Source: Bedellia somnulentella (Eukaryota > Arthropoda > Insecta > Lepidoptera > Bedelliidae). Taken from it: a stretch of 64,000 bases of DNA. Within the stretch, counting starts at the first letter, position 1. The number at the start of each line of letters is the position of its first letter. Shown piece by piece: positions 26,501-38,500 of this stretch. Under the pieces are notes generated by a model that worked only from the letters and a program-made list of their open reading frames with translations, made no database searches and was not told the DNA's origin. The position numbers and the translations under genes are program-made. The stretch covers positions 19,748,873 to 19,812,872 of the forward strand of contig OY755173.1 in the NCBI GenBank assembly GCA_963576735.1, read 5' to 3'.

Positions 26501-29500
26501 TCGTGTGACGTAATACTGACGTAAGTTGTTCATATAAGGCAGTCAGTATATTCGTCGTCGTTAAGCAAGTCAGGTTGGCCGAGTGGTCTAAGGCGCCAGA
26601 TTTAAGCTCTGGTTCCCGATAGGGAGCGTGGGTTCGAACCCCACACCTGACAAACGAGGTTGTTCTCTTTTTGTTGTTATTTTTATATTATTAAGTATTA
26701 ATAATGAACTTAAATACTGTTAAAGTCATTTTATGATATTTTAAATATTATAATAAATTAAAAAAAATATTAAATAACTTAAAATAAAATGTGATATATA
26801 CTGAAATTTATTATGTCTGTCGTTTTATTGATTAATAAAGTGTTTGCAATTAAAAACATTATCGTAGGATGTAATATCTTTCCATCTATATCTGCAACCC
26901 AAATCTCAGAGGGGTAGGCAGATATAACATTTTTTCGCTTGCCGCGGTTCTCTAATACCATTCGCGCATTATCTGCTTGCGTTATTCTTTTTGAACTAAC
27001 ATGTTTATACCCAAGCCATTGAACTTCATTAGGGTAGTTAAATAATACTATACAGGGCGTCCCACGGCGATGCCACACGGAGGGAAAGTCCCTTAAATAT
27101 TAAAGATAGGATATTTTACGAAAGAAGACATCGTTTTATTTTTAATAATTAGTAGAACTGCATTCACAGTTATTTTTACCTACCTTTATCGGGAATCAAA
27201 CTCGCCAAATGTGATAGAAAAATTACATGTATTTTATAAAAGCGTTTGAAAGGGATACTCAAAAGCATTTTTTTCCCTAATTAACCAGCACATTAAAATA
27301 AACTCTTTTTTTTTAAACAAATTAATTTATAAATGCTCAAAATGTGATCTGTTCTGTTGTATACAAATTCTCACTCTTTTAATATTTTCTCTCCCTAGGC
27401 ACACCAAAAACCGATAACGATAAATATGTTTTAGAAGTTCTAAAAATACTTACACGATAAATGTGGTTTTAACGAGATATACTCAGTAGTTTTTGAATAT
27501 TATTTTCAAAAATCGTAAACCTAAGTAATCTTTACAAAGCCAAGTTGTTTTAGCGAGTATGCTTACAAATAATACTTGGTATTGTGAGTATATAATCCTT
27601 ATGAATTCTTGCTGCCTAATAACGCTAAGCCTTTTTATTCTAGGATTCCAATTAAGCTGTGGAGTGTTGGCTCAGATTAGCACTAATCCATACTTCCCTC
27701 GGGTATCGTTAGAGGCGAATTAGGGTTTTGGAGGCATCAATTAGTTACGTCATACAAATTTAAAAACGTTTAAACCCCTCCTCCCGCTCTTGTCACAGAT
27801 TGTCATATTTTGAAACAGCTTCTCCCTGATGTGATGACATATAATCATACAATTTTCAAACTTACGCATGTATATAAAAACAATCAAAAGAACACAAAGT
27901 TGTGTTGCTGTAACGGTCTCGCAAAAAATCAACACGCAGAAAGTAGAAAGGTGAAAAAACTTAAGCCTTTTTCTTCAAACTTCAAAAAAAGGAGTGTTCT
28001 CAATTCGACCGTTTTTTTTTTATGTTTGTTCGCCGATTACTTCGCCATTTATGAACCGATTTTGATTATTATTTTTTCATTGGAAAGAAGATACTCCCGG
28101 ATTGGTACCTCGATGAGGATATCAGGGTCTGATGATGGGATCCTGGAGAAATCGAGGGGAACCCTCGAATTTTATAGGCAAATGTACCACGTTTTACATA
28201 TTTTCTGTACTTATATTGGCATTTGCTTCTGAAAATCATATTTTTATGCTGCTGAACTGATGATGGAAGGTGTGGGTCCTATTATCCTCAATCACTAGGA
28301 GTTAGGAAACAGTTCTTTCAACATTCTATATAGATTTATACTCCTCTTCGTAGCTTTTATGAAGAGAAGTACAGGTTCACTAAACATTTCTTTTGTTAAG
28401 TTATTGTTACCGAGGAAGTACCATGAGACCAGGATCTGATAATGGCATCCCAGGAAATCGAGGGGACTGTCGAAACAAACAATCATGTGACAGTGTATTT
28501 GTTCAAAACGCCGATAGGCCTGACCTGTATAACGACTGACAATGTCACGTGATATTCAGAAGTATTACTACCTCTGCTAACCCCTTCGGGGATATTCAGC
28601 GTGAACGATTGAGTCTTTCTTGACATGTAGAATTGTAGAACATCGCCTTTTGAGGGATTTCAAGAACAATGTAAAGTTACATATGATTGAGCCTATTTAA
28701 TATCGTACAGTAATAGAAATACCGGAAATGCGAAGAATAATACAGTAACCGTCGCTTCCTCATCCGAGAGGCATCATTGCCAGGTCTACCCATCTCTAAA
28801 ACTCGTAAAATAAAATAATTTTTAACAAAAAGAAAACCGACTTCATATTTGAAAAAACAACCGAAAATAAACAATCTAGTACTAAAAAGTACGAAATAAG
28901 TATTTTAGTTGAATATGAGTACTGTGATTAATACCTTAGCAATTTCTTTATGCCACACGCGTCAGTTCAACCTACCTAAATATTAAAATTCTCATAAATT
29001 AATTTTTGAGTCGGTGCCAGTCAAACAAAACTAAATTCACCCTACTATCTATTTCTGATTATTACAATCTAAACAATATATATCTATCGCCTTACGTTTT
29101 AAATGGTGATACGTACAAAAATCAATTTACCCTACAACTACAAGGTATCCTACATTGTACATGTATATGAAGTGCGAAATACACACTTATTATTATCAAT
29201 CATCACGCAGGCTGGCACCGGCTCACAAATTAATTTAAGAGAATTTTAATATTTAGGTAGGTTGAACTGACGCGTGTGGAATAAAGAAATTGCTAAGGTA
29301 TTAATCACAGTACTCATATTCAACTAAAATACTTATTTCGTACTTTTTAGTACTAGATTGTTTATTTTCGGTTGTTTTTTCAAATATGAAGTCGGTTTTC
29401 TTTTTGTTAAAAAATATTTTAATTCAGGATGTTCATAAAATTTTCTGTCTCACTTTCATTATAACGTTGATTTACAAGTTAAATATTGTTGCGTGGAAGA

Positions 29501-32500
29501 TAATAAGCAAGAGATAAAGTATTTTGATCACATGCAAATTTCATTGTTAAATATTTTATATTCCAATATGTGACCTCTCATACCTCTTGTCATCCTATGT
29601 CTTATTTATTTATTTACAAAAACATAAACATTACAGGTATATACCTAATTTGATCATGTTTCACTTTAATACACACACAAAATAATAACTAAATAACAAA
29701 AATTATACTATAATCTACTGATAACAACTAAAACTTAAATTTATTTATAACATAAAACTATAAGACATACATGTTTATATTCTGTTGCCGAACACGAAAA
29801 TATATCAACTTGCTCCGCAACCTGATTCAGGGACATGATAGCTCGGGAGAGCGCGCTGTCGCTCATCTTGTCACAATAGGATGATAAAGTTAACGAGTGA
29901 CGTATAGATGGCCATTTTGGTAGCTTTTTAAATAATTGCTGGGCGATGTGGCTGAAGACCCATCACCAATCATCATTTATTTTAACTTCCCCAATTAACT
30001 TCCAAACGTGGCTCATGAATCTATTCAGCACTCTGGACCCTTTTTTAAGAATTTATTGCCGTAATACAGTATACTACATATGAATATTTCCAAATCCTCT
30101 CCATCCAACTCACTCACAAACCTTCATTCCAGATCCTAGCAAGCTACGCGCTCACGGAGATAGCGCACGGCAGCGACGCCCGGCTGATGTGCACGACGGC
30201 CACGTACGACGCCCAGCGGAGGCAGTTCGTCATCAACACGCCAGACTTCAAAGCAGCTAAATGCTGGGTCGGGAACTTAGGTAAGAAGAGAGGAATAAGA
30301 GAGTTTGGCCTAGTTGATAGGTTGCTATAGTAAGTTATAAGTTGCCATAGTAAGTTATAAGTTACTAAATGTGTTCAAAGATCTGGTGAAACAACACTAT
30401 CTCACTGAATACTGTTGCTTTTTAAACTAAATATATTTATTATATTTCTAAAACGTATATGTGTATTTTATTTGGGTATTTGTATTTCTTGTATATATAA
30501 AATAATAATAATAAGTTTATTTATTTGCACAAAAACACAGTTACATAAGTGAATTACAGGCTTATTTTGAATAACAAAGGTATTTTTTCACACATGTTAC
30601 ATTTAAAAATTACACAATTAACAGGGGCCCCCGAACTAGGGGTATGTAGTTAAAAGTATGTAGTTATTTATGTATGTGTTCATATTCGTTAAATATCTAT
30701 ATTATTTTGTATGATTATTTATATTGTTATTTAAATTAAATAAGTTAGTTTTAAGTAAGCTTAATATCTTATTATGTTTTTTGGCCTAAAGGTTGTCTGG
30801 AAGAGATCGCTTTTAGCGATAAGACCGCCAATTGTACCTCACTGTAAACTGTTTGATCATATTATTACTTTTGTAAATTTGTGTTTGATGTGCAATAAAG
30901 AGTTATTCTATTCTATTCTATAGTAAGTTATAAGTTGCTATAGTAAGTTATAAGTTGCTATGGTAAGTTATAAGTTGCTATAGTAGGTATAAGTTGCTAT
31001 AGTTGCTCGCGGAGATAGCGCACGGCAGCGACGCTTGGCTCACAACTCAGTCATTACATAATTAATTTTATTTTATTAAGTTATTCAACATTTTAATATA
31101 TGTATAGTTTAATTCTGATGAGAGCTAGCTAAGTAAAATCTAAACTTACTTTATGATCTCACATATAATCACGGTTATAATTATCTCGATGGGGTAGCCA
31201 GCGCCCTGATAACGTATCTTCACAACCACGTTTGTGTTCGACGGTCACTAAAGATACATTATCAGGGGCCGAGCTTCTGATTAAGAAGTTTCTCAGTAAC
31301 TTTTTGATGTTTCTTGCCGCATCACCCAATAATCACTTAAAACGCCCCGATACTCTTAATCGCCCCTTATCAACTCCCACGGGAAGAAATGAGGTAGTGC
31401 TATGATATGCCGACACTACACAGCTATTCCATACCACAACATACATACTCACGCCATTAGTTCCCATTGGGGTAGGCAGAGACTATCGATCGCCACTTCG
31501 TACGATCCTGACAAACCTCTCTAGCTTAAACTCATTTAAATAGTGCTTACTTTGTGCTAAGCCAATGTTTCTTTTCAAGGCTGTTAATCATTCCCCCTTT
31601 ACAGGCCGCACATGCACCCACACGCTCCTATTCGCGCAACTGATAACTCCGGACGGGACCAACCACGGCCTGCACGGGTTCGTGGTGCCCATCAGAGACC
31701 CTCACACGCTGGAGACGTATCCTGGACTCATTGTGGGAGATATGGGCGAGAAGATCGGCGTCAATGGAATTGATAATGGGTATGTTTACAATAGTCTATT
31801 TGACATGATAACAATTTAAATTTGTTAATAAGTGACTATGATACCCTTAATAAATTTTGTCTTTTACAATTTGGCCTTTAAAATAATGAATTAAATGTTG
31901 TCAATTTTAATATCTTGCAAAAATTTATCAGAGTGCAAAATAGAGTCGCACCGTGTAGTGTGACGTACGTAACATGCTTGATTGTATTACAAGTACAACA
32001 GACATTCGTAGCGCTTAAGACAGGCGTGAATATAATTTTAACCAGCATATGAAATCATCGCTGATTCTACCAATTCTGATCGTTTTGATTCACGCAACCG
32101 GAGTTTTAAAAATTATATTGTTGTATATAGTTCTTCTCATAATTAGAAAAATATTTTTATGTTATTTTGCTCTGCATTGCTTTATACAACTTTTCCAAAA
32201 GTAGACTCTAGTATGTGTTTGTTTGGGCACTTCCATCCCTTTAAATTGTATTCTCATTATTTTGTTTTATATTGGAACTTAGATTAGAAACCGTTTCGCT
32301 GTGCAAAGGCCTTTCCATCTAAATATTATATTTGTATTTTTTTCCTTGATTACTTTTGTTTTCTAACTTTGATGAATAATATGTAAAATACAACATTATT
32401 GTTATTTTTCCATGTCTCTCAGAGTCTCTCTTTCTCTTTCTTTCTTTAAATATCATAATTTGACTTAAAAAGAATAGTTTTGTTTGTGATCTATCTAAAC

Positions 32501-35500
32501 CATATCAATATTTTCTACATAACTAATTTCCCCCAGGTTCATAATGTTCAACCAGTATCGAATACCCCGAGAGAATCTACTAAACCGAACGGCTGATGTT
32601 ACTGAGGAAGGAGTATATGAGAGTTCCTTCTCTGAACCCTCCAAGATCCTCGGGGCTGCCTTGGAAAACTTGTCAGCAGGTATCAACCACAATACTCATT
32701 TTTGAGAGAAAATGAAAGAGCGTTTTTTATTTAAGTGCTTATTTATTATCTCTGTTACTAAAGAGCATGTCTTCAATTAGATTTTCAGATTTAGAGCATC
32801 TGTTATGGCACGTGGTATTTGAGCATCTGATGTTCTGAGTACCTATATTTAATACAAAATAAAATAATTTATGCCCTAAAGATAGTCCCTTAGTCAGATT
32901 AGACAAGACACGGTAGCCAAAAACATAGGCAGATACAGTACGTCGAAAATTCATAAAATATACGCCTTAGTCCAATATCCTGCCTGATGTTACGAGCTTT
33001 TCTCCTAATTTCTTATGTTCTCTATGATTGTTGATTCTTATTTTAAAGAAAGAGCATATGTTATTGTGGTTTAGATTAGTATAGGAAGCGAGAAGATATG
33101 GGCTAGTACTACGTATTTCCACGCTCTGCATCTTTAGTTTTTTGGGATTGTGTTTAGTCTAGTTTGACATACATACATATATACATATACTCACGGCTAT
33201 AAATCCCTTAACAGGGTAGCCAGAGCTTTGGAATGATAAATTCCTCAGCCACTTTCAAAAGTTGATTGGGGAAAGGGTGATAATAATAAAGTTTTTGGTG
33301 ACGGGTCTCGAACCACACCGCTTAGAAATCACTGAAGAACCCCTATACCCTTAGTCGCCTCTTACGATCACCCACGCACATACGTAGATTTCAACCATTT
33401 AGGCGGCCAAAAATATTTTTGGCTTGAAATGAGTTAAAAGTACAATATTAAATTAAAATAAACCATTTTTGATACAAAACAATATTTTTTATTCATTTTG
33501 AACAACATTTTTACACTTGAACATATAATAATTTTCACAAAAATCGAATTATCAAAGTATGTATCAATAATATATAAAGAAATATATTTAAATATAATAA
33601 AATTACATGTATCTACATCTAAAATGATAACAAAAATAAAACTACTTAAATATTATTCTCACTTTGAGAGCATTCCTCCATTATTGTCTCTCTATTGGGT
33701 TGAGCAGACACCAACATTTCTATGGTTTCAGGAAGGAATACTTTGCGAGAAGGTTTCTTAATTTGTCTCCTGGAGCTGATGAAGGGATCAGATGTTAATA
33801 AAAGCCCATTATATACATCTAAATTGCATTCCTTTCTAGAAAACTTTCTAGCAAAGTTATGTCGGTATGACCGAAAATGCTTGTTCTGGGCTTCTGCTGC
33901 CTCCTCAGATAACTGGCCAATAGGAAGTAGTGAATTGCTTATGATTTGCCCACCATGCATCAATATTTTATGTATTGTCGGTGTCATTGGATGCCATCCA
34001 TACAGGTCAACGTACAATTTTGCAGTATCATAAGCATATTGATCATATTTTGTGACATTAATTTCGTGACCACTTGATATTGTTTCCAATATAACTTTGA
34101 ACCTGTAGATAAGCTCAAAGCTGATTCCTGTAATCTCTGATGCCAGTTCAGGATTTTCGAAAGCTCTCTGCGGAAGTAGCCGTTACACTCATGGATTCTC
34201 CTCTGGCGGATAACATTCTTTTTTCACCTTTAGCAAGAGATCATAGCAAGGGAAATGTTTTGGGTTTGTTGCCCTTATTATTTCGTATTGCCGTCTCGAA
34301 AGATCGGCTTCAACGAACATTTGGAGCGCTTGCAGAGGCGTCAGTGGAGGTGATACTTGGTCGTCGTTGTTGACTTTCGAATAGGCAGTTCTATATTTGC
34401 TGGCTCGTGTAGGCGAATTGGTGATTTCTTTAAGAACTTTTGAAGCATCTCTGTGCCCCGTACTTTGTAAAACCGATTGTGCAGCGTGGATAATGACGTC
34501 AGGGCCCAAAGTTGCGCGGACTTCTTCCGTTTTCCTTATTTTGCTGCGCTCACTTAAGTCTTCAAAAGATTTAGGTGGTCTCCCTCGAGAAGAGCACAAC
34601 TCTATTGGAATCTCAAAAGTTCCTTCTAACCAATCTCGGTTGTTTTTTAGGAAAACTTCTTCGTGTTTACTAGCTTTCGTCCATCTTTTCTTCAATTCAG
34701 TTTTCACATATGAAAACCTTTTCAAACACTTTTTAGCAATTTCTGTGTCTCCATAACGAATCAAAAGAAAATCTTCATAACAATCTACTTTTTCACTAAA
34801 ACTTGGTAAATTTTGGCATTGTATTTGGTCAAACAAGTATTTTCGTGTCACTACTTTAGTACCCGAGGCACCAGACGCACCTAAAACAAAAACAAAAAGA
34901 TTTAATACAATATAGAACGAACATGATATTTTGCTCAATTTTGACTCAAAATATTCAAATGCCCATATTTTTTAAAAGCGCGGGTTTCCGCGGCTATTTG
35001 TTTTGTTTTTATAAAGAAAAATATGTAAGGTATTGAAAAATATAGAAATCATTGCTTGGACGAACCCTGAAGTTAGTTAAAAGACTTCATTAAAATTAAA
35101 AATACAAAAATATTTCATTTTTGTTAGAGCAATCTTTGACAAGTCAAAAGTATGATAAGGAAAATGAAAACCAAGTAAATTACTGTTGAAATACATAGGT
35201 TCTTACCTGAAGTATTGCAATCCATCACTGTCACACGAAAATAATTGTTTTAAAAACAAATACACACTTTACAAAAGTTGTAAGTTTAGGAGCGTCGAGA
35301 ACAGACACGTGCACGTTAAGCGACTATCGAATTCCGACTACCTGAGGGTAGACTCTCGCGCGTCACTGGACGTTGGGACGGGTACCGTTGCTTTCCTAGA
35401 ACTGTGTACTACGTGAGTAAATGGTTAATTTGTCATTAGATTGATTTTCGGCAAACCGGTTTTTGGCCGCCTAAATAGACGAAATCTATGTCCGTGCCAC

Positions 35501-38500
35501 GGTTAGAAATGTCTAGTTTGACTATGATATTTTTTTTTATTTACCCTGTATCTTCGATTTAGAATTTTATCTCAGGTTTTAATCAGACCACTATGCTTTC
35601 TAAGTTTTGCTATTTGTATACTAAAATATAAAAAATCCATCTCTTCTCGATACAACCTTACTAATAAAGCAATCTTACTCCCTAGGACGGATAGGCATAA
35701 TGCAAGAGAGTTGCCAAACGATTTCGAGCGTTGTGGCCATCGCAATAAGGTACGCGGCCACGAGACAGCAGTTTGGGACTAAGGACAACGAAATACCCTT
35801 AATTGAATATCAGTTACATGTAAGTATTGGAAACTTTATTTACATTAATTATGATTTGTAGAAATTATTATATATAAATAAATTTTTCCGCGCAATAAAC
35901 CCCATGCAAACGCAAAACTTAGCCTTTGTTAGTATTTTATTAAAGGAAAGACAGAAACGTCAGAGGCTTGATTTGCGATGCGCAGCTTTGAGGCGCCAGA
36001 ACATGTGTTTTCTCTCTTAATTAAAATCTCATTTGGAGTTATTTTACAACGTTTCTTTATACCCTTTAAAACACTTTTAAGGTATCTACCCTATATATAT
36101 AGTAATAGGCTATTTGACTAAGTTTTGAAAACTATCCTACGGTGTTAATTTGTTTATAAGGAGCCCTAAAAAAGCCCCTTTTTCTGTCTTCATTTTAGCT
36201 ATGTTATAAAAAAAATCGAAAAAGAAAATGCAATATTCAAATGTGCCGCGAAAACGCGACTTTAAGTAATATGGCGGCTGTAGCACAAATGACGTCAATT
36301 CCGCACTAAACACCAATGAGTGAAGCGATACACAGTCTGTTTATGCGCGATCTACGTCATTATAGAAATAGCCAATCACGGTCGTTTTTAGTCACGTGAC
36401 AGTTGCATCAAAAATACTTATTTTAGGAGACGGATTTTAGGGAAATAATGCAATATTTTTATCTCGCGTTATTACAAATTGCTCCAAAAAATAAATTAAG
36501 ACTAATGTAATAAAAGAAATGTATATTTTTATTACAGTCAAATACCCTATTGTACAAAAATGATAATTTATCGAAACAAAATAAACCATTACCCCTAAAC
36601 CCAAAAAACACTACTAACAACAAAACCTTCCAACAGCAATGGCGTCTATTCGGCCACATGGCGTCCGCGGTGATATTCAAGTTGTTCGTGTACAACCTCA
36701 CCGACGTGTATTTGGACACCGTGGAGAAATCGCACGACGGAATTAATGTTGACAATTTGGTAAGTGTACATACACACGAGTCACGTTTCGTATACTAATA
36801 CATACCTAAATATATACATATACACACGGTTATAAACCCCTAGAACGGGAAGCCAGAGCTAAGAAATTCGGAATCCTGAGCCACTTTTGAAAGTTAAGTG
36901 GGGAAAAGATGCTAAAATAAAAGTTGTACGTCTCCTTCCGCATCGCTCAAAAATCCATTAAAAAGCCCCAATACCCTTAACAGTTTATGATTACCAAATA
37001 TTTAAATACTGGCGCGTATAAATTTTATTAAATGAAATTAATTGAATTTCTCGCTTAGCTCATATTTTTGGCATCGCGAAGCCTTTATGCCTCCCTACTA
37101 GTGAATAAAGCGTCTCCTCTACTTTTTACCTCCTCTACGTTCCCTAAATCAAATTGGGCTGGTTTCAGAGCGGCGCGGCGGCGGAGATCCACGCGCTGGT
37201 GTCGAGCGGCAAGCCGCTGCTGACGTGGGCCGCGTTGCGAGCAGCGCAGCAGGCGCGGGAGGCTTGCGGGGGACACGGCTTTCTTAAGGTGAGTTAGCTA
37301 TGCATGTTGAAAACGATTTTTATTCTTTACAATTTAGGGGACTGCCATTTTAAATGAAAATTCTATTTAATCGAAATATGTACCTCTATTGCCGTGTAGT
37401 GCCGGCTTAGAATGTCGCTACCCCTTTCTACCCACGGGTGTCGTAAGAGGCGACTAAGGGTATTGGGGCTTTTTATTGGATTTTTGGGCGATGCGGTTGG
37501 AGACCCATCACCAAAAACCTTTATTTTTACCATCTTTTCCCCACTCAACTTCCAAAAGTGGCTGAGGAATTTATAATTCCTTAGCTCTGGCTACCCCTTC
37601 TAGGGAAATATAGCCGTGAGTATATGTATGTATGTACGTAGCTCTGTAGTCGTCCTCTACTGACATTGCCATAAATTAGGCTTTGTATATACATCTTTAA
37701 CCAATTTACTATCAATCATTCTCTCTATGTGCCCAAACCGTTTATTATCCTGTTTTCTATATTTTTCTCAAAACCATTTTTCATACTACATCGTTTACAA
37801 TCACAATATATCTCTCACAACTTTTCCTCACATCTACTGCATTTACTTTGCTCTCATCCTTATTGCACTCCCATACGTAAGATAAACTCAATTACCAACA
37901 TAACCACCAAATTCCAGTGCGCCAACCTCGGCGACCTCCGCAGCAGCCACGAGCCAACAGTGACGTACGAAGGCGACAACAGCGTGTTATCCCAACAGGC
38001 CGGCAACTGGCTGCTGCGGCAGTACGACGCGGCTAAACGCGGGGAGGTGGACTCGCCGCTGCGCACTGTAGTCTTCCTGAAAGATCAGACGGTGGAGGGG
38101 AGGAGGTTCCGGTGTAAGGGGACTGAGGAGGTCAAGACGGATAAGTGTGAGTTGGTTTGGATATTAAGGACTTGAAAAGTTGGTTTGAATATTATATTTG
38201 ACGCATCTAAACGCGGGGATCTAGACTCGCCGCAACGCACTGTAGTGTTCCTAGAAGATAAGAAGTTGGGGGGAGGTAAGGGGACTGAGGAGGTCAAGGC
38301 GGCTGAGTGTGAGTGGCTTTGTTATATTGTAGGTTATTGCGTTAATTGATATGTTAGTAGAAGTCTCAATTGCACTCGGCGAGCGATATGTATAGAGATA
38401 GTGAGAAGATATGTATATAAGTTGTGTACATACATATGTCTAAACCCATGTGGGGGCACCAGTGATTAGGAGGACGTTCCAGGGTAGCAAGATGATGAAT

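Larger units (their letters stand above)
33176..35520 (-). mobile_element. Family A repeat split by the Transib element
   Basis: The copy runs from the tail 'tactcacggctataaatcc' at 33188 to 'cttacgatcacccacg' at 33376, and its head continues after the insertion as 'ccacggttagaaatg' at 35497. Confidence 0.8.

Noticed and set aside
27810..28232. 140-codon + strand frame
   Set aside because: It lies over dispersed lepidopteran repeat phrases and low-complexity sequence; no domain.
33498..34756. + strand frames over the Transib element
   Set aside because: They are antisense shadows of the transposase on the - strand.
38145..38150. Alternative exon 10 donors at 38136 and 38145
   Set aside because: They would leave the wrong phase for exon 11; only gtgagt after 38146 restores the STYEWL frame.
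37729..38175. 148-codon frame as an independent gene
   Set aside because: Only the part from 37918 is coding; it is ACOX3 exon 10 preceded by intron sequence.
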